A stretch of DNA of 64,000 nt from Crossiella sp. SN42 (GCF_023897065.1 NZ_JAMHIV010000045.1:1-64000); one strand, 5' to 3'; shown: positions 28,958 through 37,684, counted from the first letter of the stretch. The notes: a model not told the origin generated them from the letters alone. Made by a program: numbers and translations.

Positions 28958-29467
28958 TCAGTTCGGCGTGGTGGGCACCAGCCCCGGGTTGAACAGCTCG
29001 CGGACGTAGATGCGGGCGCCGGAGCGCAGATGGATGAGATAGTCCTTGCCCACACAACGTTCCAGCCCCGACCGGGGTGGCCAGTGCGCGGTGAACCGGC
29101 CCAGCGCCTCCCGGCCCGCGCTGAGCCGGTTGCCGGTGAGGTGGCGGCCCAGCGGACGCTGGCCGGGCGGGAGCAGGGCGTCGGCCTCCTGGCGGGGCAG
29201 CAGCACCAGGTTGATGCTGACCACCTGGTTGCTGGGGGTGACCAGGCGGCTGTGCCGGTGCACGTAGCCGCCACCGCGCGCGGTGCGCAGTTTTTCGCGT
29301 AGTGGCACCGGAACCGAGTTCGCGGTGTGCGTCTCCTGCCGGTCGATCACCGCGGTCAGCGGCGCGCGCAGCAGGGCTTCCAGCAGGGCCGTGGTCGAGC
29401 CGTCGGCGGCGAGCAACATCCGGGTGGTGGCGGGCAGGTCGGTCAGGTCGCCGAGTGGCACCGGCAT
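28958..29467 (-). CDS. Chorismate lyase-like (UbiC/DUF98 family) protein
   Basis: 169-aa protein similar to chorismate pyruvate-lyase folds: ADGSTTALLEALLRAPLTA, the Arg-containing VPLREKLRTARGGGYVHRHS, VVSINLVLLPR and GRHLTGNRLSAGREALGRF. The family makes 4-hydroxybenzoate or related acids from chorismate, although many actinomycete members are only distant relatives or UTRA-like ligand-binding folds. It converges on the TPR gene with a single base between the two stop codons. Activity is uncertain. Confidence 0.6.
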   Translation of the reverse strand: MPVPLGDLTDLPATTRMLLAADGSTTALLEALLRAPLTAVIDRQETHTANSVPVPLREKLRTARGGGYVHRHSRLVTPSNQVVSINLVLLPRQEADALLPPGQRPLGRHLTGNRLSAGREALGRFTAHWPPRSGLERCVGKDYLIHLRSGARIYVRELFNPGLVPTTPN

Positions 29468-29563
29468 CGGAGCAGCCTCCAGTCGGGGGCAGGGTTTCCC
29501 GTTTCATACTCCCGAAAACCCGCCGCGGACAGCGGCCCCGTCGGCAGAACTGCCGGTGGTGGT

Positions 29564-30373
29564 TCAGCCGCGGCGCTGGGCGCGTGCGCTGGCGTAGAGG
29601 CAGACCGCGGCGGCGGTGGCCAGGTTCAGGCTCTCCGCGGCGCCGTGGATGGGCACCTTGAGCGCGATGTCGGCCGCTGCCAACACATCCTGGGGCACGC
29701 CGTGCGCCTCGCTGCCGAACAACCAGGCCGTCGGCGCGGCCAGTTCGCCGCGATCATCGGCGGTGTCCAGGTCGGCCTCGGTGTTGCCGTCGGCGGCGAC
29801 CAGGCGCAGATCCGCCTCCGCGCATGCCTGGAGAACCGAGGCGGTGTCCCGGGAGCGGGCGATCGGCAGGTGGAAGACACTGCCGGTGGAGGCGCGCACG
29901 CACTTGCCGTTGTGCACGTCCACGGTGTCCCCGGCGAAGATCACCGCGTCCGCACCCGCCGCGTCGGCGACCCGGACCACGGTGCCCGCGTTGCCGGGGT
30001 CGGCGATGCCGACGAGCACCGCGACCAGCCGGGGACTGCCGTGCAGCGCCTCGGCCATGGTGACCTCGACCCGGTCGCAGACGGCGATGACGCCCTGCGG
30101 GGTGACCGTCTCGGACAGGCCTTCGGCGGCCCGTTCGGTGATCTCGCTGATCCGGATCCCGGCCGCGTCCGCGGCGTGCAGCAGGTCGGCGTTGCGCCCG
30201 GCGGCGACCTCGGTGACGAACAGCTCGTGCACCTGGCCGCGGCCCTCGCCCGCCCAGCTCAGCGCCTCCCGGACCGCCTGCGCGCCCTCGGCGAGGAAGC
30301 GGCCCGCGCGGTCCCGGCCCTGGCGGCGGGTCAGCTGGCGAGCAGCAGCGACCCGGGGTGTCCGTTCGGTCAG
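29564..30373 (-). CDS. TrmH/SpoU-family RNA 2'-O-methyltransferase
   Basis: 269-aa RNA ribose methyltransferase. The SPOUT knot motifs are present: LVGIADPGNAGTVVRVADA (motif 1), WLFGSEAHGV (motif 2) and VPIHGAAESLNLATAAAVCLY (motif 3). An N-terminal L7Ae-like substrate-binding domain starts RVAAARQLTRRQGRDRAGRFLAEG. No ATG, GTG or TTG exists in frame between the rplT stop and the conserved start region. The likely start is CTG at 30373 (homologues begin at this point), or CTG at 30418 overlapping the rplT TGA as CTGA. It probably modifies rRNA and is cotranscribed with rplT. Confidence 0.85.
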   Translation of the reverse strand: MTERTPRVAAARQLTRRQGRDRAGRFLAEGAQAVREALSWAGEGRGQVHELFVTEVAAGRNADLLHAADAAGIRISEITERAAEGLSETVTPQGVIAVCDRVEVTMAEALHGSPRLVAVLVGIADPGNAGTVVRVADAAGADAVIFAGDTVDVHNGKCVRASTGSVFHLPIARSRDTASVLQACAEADLRLVAADGNTEADLDTADDRGELAAPTAWLFGSEAHGVPQDVLAAADIALKVPIHGAAESLNLATAAAVCLYASARAQRRG

Positions 30374-30414
30374 GACGTCCCCGGGTCGGCTGGTGCTGTT
30401 CGCCTGGTGGCGGG

Positions 30415-30795
30415 TCAGGAGGCCGCCGCGTTCCGGTCGGCGGGCAGGGCCTCGCGCGCGACCTCGACGAGGGCCGCGAAGGCCGCCGAGTCGCTGACGG
30501 CCAGCTCGGCCAGGATCTTGCGGTCCACCTCGACGCCGGCGAGGTTCAGGCCCTGGATGAAGCGGTTGTAGGTGATCCCGTTCGCGCGAGCGGCCGCGTT
30601 GATACGCGTGATCCACAGCTTGCGGAAGTCACCCTTGCGGGCACGGCGGTCCCGGTAGGCGTAGTTGAGCGAGTGGAGCACCTGCTCCTTCGCCTTGCGG
30701 TACATCCGCGAGCGCTGACCGCGGTAGCCGCTGGCCTGCTCCAGAATCGTACGGCGCTTCTTCTGGGCGTTCACTGCCCGCTTGACGCGTGCCAC
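30415..30795 (-). CDS. rplT: 50S ribosomal protein L20
   Basis: 126-aa ribosomal protein essential for early 50S assembly, with the basic N terminus [35 protein letters not shown] and [18 protein letters not shown]. It ends with an Ala/Asn tail slightly longer than usual. Third gene of infC-rpmI-rplT. In other bacteria L20 represses this operon by binding its mRNA. Confidence 0.98.
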   Translation of the reverse strand: MARVKRAVNAQKKRRTILEQASGYRGQRSRMYRKAKEQVLHSLNYAYRDRRARKGDFRKLWITRINAAARANGITYNRFIQGLNLAGVEVDRKILAELAVSDSAAFAALVEVAREALPADRNAAAS

Positions 30796-30867
30796 GGGTA
30801 CATCCTGTCAATCAAGTGGGACCGGAGTGGGGCGGTCCCAGGTGGAAAAGTCGGTCTGGGGTGGCCG

Positions 30868-31062
30868 TCAGAGGCCGAGCAGGCGCTTGAGGCGGGGAGC
30901 GTCGTTCTTGGAGACGACCTCGGTGCCCTCAAGACGGCGGGTCAGCTGGGAGCTCTTGCGCTCCAGCTTGTGACGGCGCCCCGTCTTCTCCCGCATCAGC
31001 TTGCCGCTGCCGGTCACCCGGATGCGCTTCGAGGTGCCTTTGTGGGTCTTCTGCTTGGGCAT
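30868..31062 (-). CDS. rpmI: 50S ribosomal protein L35
   Basis: 64-aa basic ribosomal protein, [20 protein letters not shown] followed by [18 protein letters not shown], of normal family length. The ATG at 31062 is chosen; the frame running upstream to 31143 includes the intergenic hairpins. Lies between infC and rplT. Confidence 0.97.
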   Translation of the reverse strand: MPKQKTHKGTSKRIRVTGSGKLMREKTGRRHKLERKSSQLTRRLEGTEVVSKNDAPRLKRLLGL

Positions 31063-31111
31063 GTCCGTCCTCGTTCGTTTGCTTGCGCCGCCACAGGGGC
31101 AGCACGGGGCC

Positions 31112-31167
31112 AGCCGGTTCCCGCCGGGGGAACCGGCTCGCAACGCGGGCGAGGGTGCCCGCGTTGC
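31112..31167 (-). promoter_or_regulatory. Tandem hairpins between infC and rpmI
   Basis: Two perfect 11-bp stems: 31140-31150/31157-31167 (GCAACGCGGGC / GCCCGCGTTGC, 6-nt loop) and 31112-31122/31128-31138 (AGCCGGTTCCC / GGGAACCGGCT, 5-nt loop). Neither is followed by a T-run. They may be a partial terminator, an RNase site or an L20-binding element that sets the ratio of IF3 to L35/L20. Confidence 0.55.
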
Positions 31168-31184
31168 TCGCAGTACGCGGGGAG

Positions 31185-31757
31185 TTACTCCGCCGCCGCG
31201 TCCTGCTCGGTCTCCGCGTCCGCCTTGGTGGCGGTGCGCGGCTTCACGTTCTTGTGCGGAGCCAGAACCATGATCATGTTCCGGCCGTCCTGCTTGGGGC
31301 TGGACTCAACGACACCCAGATCGGCGACGTCCTCCGCGAGGCGCTGCAGCAGGCGGAAACCCAGCTCGGGCCGGGACTGCTCACGACCACGGAACATGAT
31401 GGTCACCTTGACCTTGTGTCCCTGACCAAGGAAGCGGACGATGTGCCCCTTCTTGGTCTCGTAGTCGTGCGAGTCGATCTTCGGCCGGAGCTTCTGCTCC
31501 TTGATGACCGTCATCTGCTGGTTGCGACGGGACTCGCGGGCCTTCTGCGCGCTCTCGTACTTGAACTTGCCGTAGTCCATGAGCTTGCAGACCGGCGGTC
31601 GTGCCTGTGGGGCGACCTCGACGAGGTCGAGGTCCGCTTCCTCGGCAAGTCGCAGCGCGTCCTCTATGCGGACGATGCCGACCTGCTCACCCGCGGGTCC
31701 GACCAGACGGACCTCGGGTACCCGGATGCGGTCGTTGATGCGTGTTTCGGAGCTGAT
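31185..31757 (-). CDS. infC: Translation initiation factor IF-3 (ATC start)
   Basis: 190-aa IF-3: binds the 30S subunit and checks start codons. N-terminal domain [40 protein letters not shown] linker, C-terminal domain [20 protein letters not shown], ending with an acidic tail. The start is ATC at 31757, with GAGGAGG 4 nt upstream and the protein beginning exactly where homologues do. Rare AUU/AUC starts on infC are the classic basis of IF-3 autoregulation. The open frame upstream to 32054 has no conserved sequence. Confidence 0.95.
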   Translation of the reverse strand: MSSETRINDRIRVPEVRLVGPAGEQVGIVRIEDALRLAEEADLDLVEVAPQARPPVCKLMDYGKFKYESAQKARESRRNQQMTVIKEQKLRPKIDSHDYETKKGHIVRFLGQGHKVKVTIMFRGREQSRPELGFRLLQRLAEDVADLGVVESSPKQDGRNMIMVLAPHKNVKPRTATKADAETEQDAAAE

Positions 31758-31823
31758 GGGGCCTCCTCGGTTTGGCGGTAGCTCGCGCGCACCGCGACAA
31801 GAAGAACCCCGACATAACGACGA

Positions 31824-31854
31824 GGCCCCGGCGCATTGTTCCGCGCACGGGGCC
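31824..31854 (-). promoter_or_regulatory. Hairpin in the infC leader
   Basis: GGCCCCG-GCGC pairs with GCGC-A-CGGGGCC around an 8-nt loop (11 pairs, one bulge), about 65 nt upstream of the infC start codon. It may be an attenuator or ribosomal-protein-binding structure. No T-run follows. Confidence 0.4.
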
Positions 31855-32035
31855 CGCCCATTTCCGATCTCGCGATCACCCGCCGTCGTCGGCGAGGATC
31901 GCGCACGGGTAGTCTGACCTGGGTCGACTACCTGACCGGACCCGGACACCTCAAGCGGTGACTCGGGTGGGAGCGGGGCTCCACTTGCCGCCCCCACGTG
32001 CGCGGGGGCTGGTCGCTCGTGGAATCGTAGCAGGT

Positions 32036-32395
32036 GTGAGTACGTCCCACCCAATCGAGGGCTCCGACCCCGACCCCGTGCGCGAGCTGTCCGACGTCCC
32101 CAGCATCGAGGTGATCAGCCGCGCCGCGGTCATGCTGATGTCCGCCGCCGCCGAGAAGCTCGGCCTGGCCGACCCCGACCCCGCCGAGAGCGACCGCCTG
32201 GACCTGGACGAGGCGCGCAGGCTGATCACCGCGCTGGCCGGGTTGATCACGGCGTCAGTGGAGTACCTGGGGATTCACGCGGCGCCGCTGCGGGACGGGC
32301 TGCAGGCGCTGCAGAAGGCGTTCCGGGAGGCCTCGGCGGTGCCGGACGAGCCGGGTCAGGGACCGGGCGAGAAGTACACGGGACCGGTGTACTAG
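32036..32395 (+). CDS. DUF1844 protein
   Basis: 119-aa protein with the DUF1844 core [40 protein letters not shown] and an acidic/Gly tail ending KYTGPVY. The family lies next to infC in many actinomycetes but has no known role. The GTG at 32036 is preferred over the frame start at 31958, because the family begins close to this point. It is divergent from infC. Its TAG stop and the stop of the next gene share the palindrome CTAG (32392-32395). Confidence 0.8.
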   Translation: MSTSHPIEGSDPDPVRELSDVPSIEVISRAAVMLMSAAAEKLGLADPDPAESDRLDLDEARRLITALAGLITASVEYLGIHAAPLRDGLQALQKAFREASAVPDEPGQGPGEKYTGPVY

Positions 32396-32979
32396 CCGTA
32401 CAGCTTGCTCAGGTCCAGGGTGATCGGGAATGGCACCGGTCGCTCCAGGGCGCCGCGGAAGATGCCGGCCGGCGCGTATCTACCGGTCGGCTTGTCCAGT
32501 TCATACGTCCGCACCAGCGGGGCTTTGCCCTCCTGCTCGACAATCCAGTAATGCGGAATGCCCGCCTCGGCGTATTTGCGGAACTTGACGGTGCGGTCGC
32601 GGTGCTCAGATTCCGGCGACACCACCTCGACCGCGAGCAGGACGTCTGCCGGGGAGAACCAGGTTGAGTCGTCATCAACGGGCGCAGTGGTGGCGACGAT
32701 ATCCGGCTCGGGCCGATTGCGTTTGTCCAGTCGAATTGTCATCTCATGGAAAACCTGGACACCATCCGGTGCCTGTTCGGCAAGTCTGGCCCGCAGACCG
32801 GAGACCATGCGGGCATGCCATGCCCGCTGTGGTGACATCATGAAGACGAGAGCCCCATCGATCAGTTCGGTGTGCCTCGGCGCCTCAGGCAGGCTGTCGA
32901 GGTCGTCCGCATACCAACCCTCTTCACGCGGAGGGTGCATCCAATCGGGCAGTGCGGCCATGCCGTCGACGATATCCAT
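32392..32979 (-). CDS. Uma2-family putative restriction endonuclease-fold protein
   Basis: 195-aa PD-(D/E)XK-fold protein of the Uma2/DUF820 family. Visible core: RHTELIDGALVFMMSPQRAWH, the acidic EPDIVATTAP, and LAVEVVSPESEHRDRTVKFRKYAE with the E...K pair, then GIPHYWIVEQEG. Members occur in many copies in actinomycetes and cyanobacteria; most have no known target. The ATG at 32979 has GGAG 6 nt upstream. It follows a membrane protein gene by only 16 bp. Confidence 0.85.
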   Translation of the reverse strand: MDIVDGMAALPDWMHPPREEGWYADDLDSLPEAPRHTELIDGALVFMMSPQRAWHARMVSGLRARLAEQAPDGVQVFHEMTIRLDKRNRPEPDIVATTAPVDDDSTWFSPADVLLAVEVVSPESEHRDRTVKFRKYAEAGIPHYWIVEQEGKAPLVRTYELDKPTGRYAPAGIFRGALERPVPFPITLDLSKLYG

Positions 32980-32995
32980 ATCCCGCTCCATACCG

Positions 32996-33616
32996 CTATT
33001 GAACATGGCTTTTTGCCAGGCGTAACCCCACCCGGCGCAGTTCTTTGTCCGCCAGTTTTGCCATGGTCTCACGATCCCCCGCCCGCCACGCTCCCACCAG
33101 GTCGATTCCCGGTTCGGCAAGAGTGTGCAGCGGCAAATTTGCCAGCGCGCGCAAGGCCAGCAGGTCGACGTGACTTTCACCCAGCCGGGCGAGCCGCCGG
33201 GCCGCGGTGGCCTGGCGGACGAACCGGGCCCGCAGCGGCAGCCAGGACACCAGCAGCAGTGACACCGGGACCAGCACCAGCAGCACGCTCAGCCACAGCG
33301 CGGTCGAGTCCACCGCGGACATCTGCTTGTTCCCCGCGTCCACCAGCCGGTCCGCCACCGCCGAGCCCCGGCCCAGCGCGGCCGCCAGCTCATCCCCCAC
33401 CAGCGGCAACCGCCCGGCCTGGGCGGCGGCCGAGGCGGACAGCTCGCGTAGCGAACCGCCCGCCTCGACCAGCTCGACGCCGGGTGCTCGTAGTTTGCTG
33501 ACCAGGTCGTAGAGGTCCATGGCCAGCCAGACGCTGACGGCGATGATCAACAGGGCACCGAGGTCGGCCACCAGCTGGGCCGTGCGGCGGGCCCCGTGGT
33601 CGGCGTAGAGCTTCAC
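32996..33616 (-). CDS. Two-helix membrane protein, function unknown
   Basis: 206 aa. A first transmembrane helix lies at about residues 18-34 (LVADLGALLIIAVSVWLAM), followed by an extracytoplasmic segment of about 75 residues rich in Ala, Gly and Ser, a second helix at about 110-130 (LWLSVLLVLVPVSLLLVSWL), and a cytoplasmic, Arg/Leu-rich helical tail. No family recognised. The GTG at 33616 lies close behind AAGGAGG (short spacing), and no other start is in frame nearby. It may be cotranscribed with the Uma2 gene. Confidence 0.6.
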   Translation of the reverse strand: MKLYADHGARRTAQLVADLGALLIIAVSVWLAMDLYDLVSKLRAPGVELVEAGGSLRELSASAAAQAGRLPLVGDELAAALGRGSAVADRLVDAGNKQMSAVDSTALWLSVLLVLVPVSLLLVSWLPLRARFVRQATAARRLARLGESHVDLLALRALANLPLHTLAEPGIDLVGAWRAGDRETMAKLADKELRRVGLRLAKSHVQ

Positions 33617-33656
33617 CCCCTCCTTGTATCCCGGATCGGGTGGGTTCAGACAGGGG

Positions 33657-33923
33657 TCACCAGTCGGCGCGGGAGCAGGCCTCGTAGGCGTGCCTGCGGA
33701 AGATGCCGTTGTCGTCCAGGAGTTCCACGCAGAGCCGGTAGCGGCCGTCCGCGCCGTACTCGCAGGCGAGGTCGTGGTCGTCGTCGATGCCGTGGTAGAG
33801 CCGGTCGAGGTAGCGGTAGCAGTCGTAGCTGTCCGCGCTGGCGGGGGCGGCCAGGGCCACCGATCCGCCGAGGGCGAGGGCAAGGGCGGTCAGGAACCCG
33901 GCGACGCGGGATCGCTGTGCCAT
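33657..33923 (-). CDS. Small secreted Cys-containing protein
   Basis: 88-aa precursor: signal peptide MAQRSRVAGFLTALALALGG through ...APASA, then a mature part of about 57 residues, DSYDCYRYLDRLYHG onward, with four Cys that could form two disulphides. The ATG at 33923 has GGAGG 8 nt upstream. No homologous family is evident; similar small exported proteins are often found singly in actinomycetes. Possibly extracellular signalling, inhibitor or adhesive function, which is speculation. Confidence 0.65.
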   Translation of the reverse strand: MAQRSRVAGFLTALALALGGSVALAAPASADSYDCYRYLDRLYHGIDDDHDLACEYGADGRYRLCVELLDDNGIFRRHAYEACSRADW

Positions 33924-34086
33924 GACGTGAACCTCCTGAGCTGGTGGAACGCCTGCTCTCCCAACCAAACCCAGTGCCGCCGGGGACTCAATCCCGCGCC
34001 ACTCCACCAGGGGACGGATCTCACGCGTTGGTAACGGACGCGGTATCCCTTGGAGCAGTGGCGCGAGGTTCAGTCACCGTCGGTGA

Positions 34087-34473
34087 TCAGTCGCCCAGGA
34101 CGGCCAGCGCGTCGATCTCCACCAGCAGGCCGGCGGGCAGGCCGACGTAGACCGTGGTGCGGCCGGAGAACGGGCCGGAGTTGATCACCTCGTTGTAGAC
34201 CGCGTTCATCTCGCCGAAGTGGCTGGTGTCGGTGAGGTACACGCGGAACATCACCACGTCGTCGAAGCTGGCGCCGCCGGCCTCCAGCACGGCGGCCACG
34301 TTCTTCAGGGTCTGGCGGGTCTGCTCGGCGACGGTCTCACCGACGATCGCGCCGGTGGCCGGGTCGAAGGCGACCTGGCCCGCGACCTGCAGGATGTTGC
34401 CCTTGCGGACGCCCTGGGAGAAGTTGGCCACCGGGGTGGGCGCGTTCTCGGTGCGGATCTCGGTCTTGGCCAT
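34087..34473 (-). CDS. RidA-family imine/enamine deaminase
   Basis: 128-aa YjgF/YER057c/UK114-type protein that hydrolyses reactive enamines and imines released by PLP enzymes. Characteristic parts are FSQGVRKGNILQVAGQVA, VVMFRVYLTD and GRTTVYVGLPAGLLVEIDAL with the substrate carboxylate-binding Arg. The ATG at 34473 follows the IclR gene by 35 bp on the same strand. It sits by a PLP deaminase gene on the opposite strand, consistent with mopping up 2-aminoacrylate-type products. Confidence 0.92.
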   Translation of the reverse strand: MAKTEIRTENAPTPVANFSQGVRKGNILQVAGQVAFDPATGAIVGETVAEQTRQTLKNVAAVLEAGGASFDDVVMFRVYLTDTSHFGEMNAVYNEVINSGPFSGRTTVYVGLPAGLLVEIDALAVLGD

Positions 34474-34508
34474 GGTGCGGGGACTCCTTGTCGGGGTTGC
34501 GGGCGGAA

Positions 34509-35261
34509 TCAGGGGGTGTCCGGGCGCCAGCCGCAGGCGGCGCTGGCGGTCCTGGCGGCGGCGCGCAGCTCGGGCAGCAGCGCGAGCAGGCCGTCGTAGT
34601 CGAGCAGCATCTTCGGCACCGACATGGACACCGCGGCCAGCACCTCGCCGCGGGCGCCCAGGATCGGCGCGCCGATGCAGTGGATGAAGTCCTCGTGCTC
34701 GGACCGGTCCACCGCGTAGCCCTGGGCCCGGACCTTGCGCAGTTCGGCCAGGTAGGCAGCGGGGTCGGTGATGGTGTTGGCGGTCAGCTTGGTGAAGGTG
34801 ATGCCCTCGACGATCCGGCGCTGCTCGCCTTCGGGCAGCGCGGAGAGCAGCAGTTTGGCCACCGCGGTGCAGTGCAGCGGCGCGCTCTTGCCGACCCTGG
34901 AGTACATCCGGACCTGGTGGCGGCTGTCGTACTTGTCGATGTAGATCACCTCGCCGCCCTCGTAGCTGGCCAGGTGCACGGTGTGCCCGGTGCTCGCGTT
35001 CAGCTCGCGCAGCGCGGGCTCGACCGTGCGCCGCACATCGCGTTCCTCCAGCGCGCGGTGCGCCAGGTCGAACAGCGTGGTGCCGAGCCGGTAGTGCCGC
35101 ACGTCCTCGCGCTGCACGAACCGGCGCGCCTCCAGGGTGCGCAGCAGCCGCAGCGCGGTGGACTTGTGCACGTCCAGCACCGCGGCCAGCTCGTCCAGCG
35201 TTCGATGGCCGCCGGCCAGTTCGGTGAGGATGGTCAGCGCGCGGTCCAGGCTCTGGCTCAT
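34509..35261 (-). CDS. IclR-family transcriptional regulator
   Basis: 250-aa regulator: N-terminal winged helix (SLDRALTILTELAGGHRTLDE with LDVHKSTALRLLRTLE) and the C-terminal effector-binding domain (GHTVHLASYEGGEVIYIDKY, GKSAPLHCTAVAKLLLSALP). It probably controls the divergent D-amino-acid operon across the intergenic region at 36254-36366, although here the kinase gene lies between. The ATG at 35261 overlaps the stop of the kinase gene (ATGA). Confidence 0.92.
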   Translation of the reverse strand: MSQSLDRALTILTELAGGHRTLDELAAVLDVHKSTALRLLRTLEARRFVQREDVRHYRLGTTLFDLAHRALEERDVRRTVEPALRELNASTGHTVHLASYEGGEVIYIDKYDSRHQVRMYSRVGKSAPLHCTAVAKLLLSALPEGEQRRIVEGITFTKLTANTITDPAAYLAELRKVRAQGYAVDRSEHEDFIHCIGAPILGARGEVLAAVSMSVPKMLLDYDGLLALLPELRAAARTASAACGWRPDTP

Positions 35262-36253
35262 GCCAGCGCTCCCGCGGTGAAGTGGGTGGCCGCCCAGGTC
35301 GCCGGGTCCGCGGCCAGCAGCTCCGCCCGCCGCGGCGCCGGGACGGGCTCGCCGACGTCGTCCCTGGTCAGCAGCGAGCCGACCGCGGTGAGGTGGCCTT
35401 GGCGGAGGCGGCGCGCGGCGTCCAGGCCGTCCAGGTGCGCGGAGAGGAACCCGGCGGCGAAGGCGTCGCCCGCGCCGACCGGCTCGACCACGTCGACCTT
35501 GAGCGCGGGCTCGAAGTGGGTGCCGCCGTTCTCCACCAGGGTGGCGCCCTGCTCGGCCTGCTTGACCACCAGCGTGCGCGGTTCGGGCAGCAGCTCGCGC
35601 AGCGCGGCCGGATCGCCGACACCCCACAGCGCCTCGGCCTCGTCCGAGCCGACCAGCACGATGTCGGCCTTGTTGGCCAGCTCGGCCAGCACCGAGGTGT
35701 CCCGGCCGCGCCACAGGGCGGGGCGCCAGTTCAGGTCGAAGGAGACCAGCCGGTCGCCGCGCCAGGGGTCCAGGATCGCGGTGAGCAGCGCGAGGCAGCT
35801 CTCCGAGAGCGCGGCGGTGATCCCGGAGACGTGGATCAGCGCGGTGCGGTCCAGGTTGAGCCGTTCCAACAGCTCAGGCCCCATGCCGGAGGCGGCCGAG
35901 CCGCGGCGGAAGTAGCGCACCGTGCTGCCGCCCGCGTCGGCCTCCTTGACGTAGAGGCCGGTCGGGCGGTGCTCGTCCCGGCCCACGTCCGCGGTGTCCA
36001 CGCCGAAGGAGCCGATCCGGTCCAGGATGGCCTGGCCGAAGGCGTCCTGGCCGAGCGCGCTGACCCAGCGGCTGTGCCAGCCGAAGCGGGCCAGGTGGCA
36101 GGCCACGTTGGACTCCGCGCCGCCGACGGTCCTGGTCCAGGTGGTGACCTCGTGCGTCGGCCCCGGCTCGGCCGGGACGAACAGGGCCATCGACTCACCC
36201 AGGCACACCACGTCCGCAACCCCGCGATCAACTGGGGGTTTCAGCTCATCCAC
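35258..36253 (-). CDS. PfkB-family sugar kinase (2-keto-3-deoxygluconate kinase-like)
   Basis: 331-aa ribokinase-fold enzyme. Signature 1 lies around TVGGAESNVACHLARFGWHS, signature 2 is VEPVGAGDAFAAGFLSAHL with the catalytic Asp. VCLGESMALFVP at the start and the FDLNWRPALW motif resemble 2-keto-3-deoxygluconate kinase. It is the first gene of kinase-iclR-ridA, divergent from the deaminase operon. A sugar-acid kinase in a D-amino-acid locus suggests the substrate carries a sugar or is a related acid; this is inference. Confidence 0.88.
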   Translation of the reverse strand: MDELKPPVDRGVADVVCLGESMALFVPAEPGPTHEVTTWTRTVGGAESNVACHLARFGWHSRWVSALGQDAFGQAILDRIGSFGVDTADVGRDEHRPTGLYVKEADAGGSTVRYFRRGSAASGMGPELLERLNLDRTALIHVSGITAALSESCLALLTAILDPWRGDRLVSFDLNWRPALWRGRDTSVLAELANKADIVLVGSDEAEALWGVGDPAALRELLPEPRTLVVKQAEQGATLVENGGTHFEPALKVDVVEPVGAGDAFAAGFLSAHLDGLDAARRLRQGHLTAVGSLLTRDDVGEPVPAPRRAELLAADPATWAATHFTAGALA

Positions 36254-36366
36254 TCAGGTTCCCTCCGGCCCGGCCAACGTTGACGACCAGCTCAGCGGAA
36301 TGCTACACAGCCACGCATCACATAGCGCAATCTCAGTTGCATAATTCGCAACGAAAGGCGGATGCT

Positions 36367-37674
36367 GTGGAACCGGCTCGTCTGGACCAGGACGCGGTGG
36401 CCGCGATCGCCACCGAGCGGATCGACTGGCGCTTCAAGGGCCTGCCGGACGCGCTCGCGGGTCAGACCATCGCCGAGGCCGCCGCGGCCCGCCCGAACCT
36501 GTTCCGGGACGGCTTCCTACCCCCGCTGGTGGTCATCGACGACGAGGCCCTGGAGCACAACCTGCGCACCATGGCCGACTGGGTCGCGGGCCAGGGCCTG
36601 CTGCTCGCCCCACACGGCAAAACCCCGATGGCGCCCCAGTTCTACCAGCGGCAACTCGCCGCGGGGGCGTGGGCGATCACCGCGGCCAACGCCAGCCAGC
36701 TGCGCGTCTACCGGGCCTTCGGGGTGAGCCGGATCCTGCTGGCCAACCAGCTGGCCGACGCCGCCGCGCTGGCCTGGCTGACCGAGCAGGTCAACGCCGA
36801 CCCGGACTTCGAGTTCCTGTGCTGGGCCGACTCGGTGCGCGGGGTCGAGCTGATGACGCAGGGCCTGGCCGGGCTGTCCCGGCCGATCGAGGTGCTGGTG
36901 GAGCTGGGCGCGCCCGGCGGCCGCACCGGGGCGCGGGACCGGGCCACCGCCCGCGCGGTGGCCGAGGCGGTCAGCGCCAGCCCGGTGCTGCGGCTGGCCG
37001 GGGCCGGTGGCTACGAGGGCGCGGTGGCGCACGGCGATGTGGACACCGCCTCGGCGACCGTGCGCGGCTACCTGCGTGAGATGTGCGCGCTGCTGGCCGA
37101 GCTGCACGCCGATGGCCTGTTCGCCGGGGCGGAGCGGGTCGTGCTGACCGCGGGCGGCAGCGCCTGGCCGGACCTGGTGGCCGAGGCCTTCACCGAGTTC
37201 GCGCCCGGCTGGACCGGCGCCGAGCTGCTGCCGGTGCTGCGCAGCGGCGCCTACCTCACCCACGACGACGGCTTCTACCGCGGCATCACCCCGTTCGGCC
37301 CGGACGCCCGGCTGGCCGGGACCACCGCGCTCAAGCCCGCGCTGCACGGCTGGGCGCAGGTCACCTCCAAGCCCGAGCCCAGGCTGGCCCTGCTCACCGC
37401 GGGCAAGCGGGACTTCTCCTTCGACGAGGGCCTGCCCGAACCGCAGCTGCGCCGCCGCGGTGACGAGACCACCGAGCTGACCGGCTGCGCGGTCACCAAG
37501 CTGAACGACCAGCACGCGTTCCTCGAACTGTCCACTGTGGACCAGGTCGAGGTCGGCGACTGGGTGCGGCTCGGCTTGTCCCACCCGTGCACGGTCTTCG
37601 ACAAGTGGCAGCTGCTGCCCGTGGTGGCGGCCGACGGCGAGACCGTGGTCGACTTCGTGCGCACCTACTTCTGA
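36367..37674 (+). CDS. D-amino-acid deaminase/D-threonine aldolase-like PLP enzyme
   Basis: 435-aa fold-type III PLP enzyme, like D-serine dehydratase and amino-acid deaminases. The PLP Lys is in LLAPHGKTPMAPQFY, the barrel continues with ITAANASQLRVYRAFG, and metal/cofactor residues lie near the C terminus in LSHPCTVFDKW. The GTG at 36367 has AAAGGCGG upstream; the longer frame from 36280 covers the promoter. It starts an operon with a D-aminoacylase and a GntP permease. The expected reaction is conversion of D-amino acids to keto acids and ammonia. Confidence 0.85.
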   Translation: MEPARLDQDAVAAIATERIDWRFKGLPDALAGQTIAEAAAARPNLFRDGFLPPLVVIDDEALEHNLRTMADWVAGQGLLLAPHGKTPMAPQFYQRQLAAGAWAITAANASQLRVYRAFGVSRILLANQLADAAALAWLTEQVNADPDFEFLCWADSVRGVELMTQGLAGLSRPIEVLVELGAPGGRTGARDRATARAVAEAVSASPVLRLAGAGGYEGAVAHGDVDTASATVRGYLREMCALLAELHADGLFAGAERVVLTAGGSAWPDLVAEAFTEFAPGWTGAELLPVLRSGAYLTHDDGFYRGITPFGPDARLAGTTALKPALHGWAQVTSKPEPRLALLTAGKRDFSFDEGLPEPQLRRRGDETTELTGCAVTKLNDQHAFLELSTVDQVEVGDWVRLGLSHPCTVFDKWQLLPVVAADGETVVDFVRTYF

Positions 37675-37684
37675 GGGGACGGCC

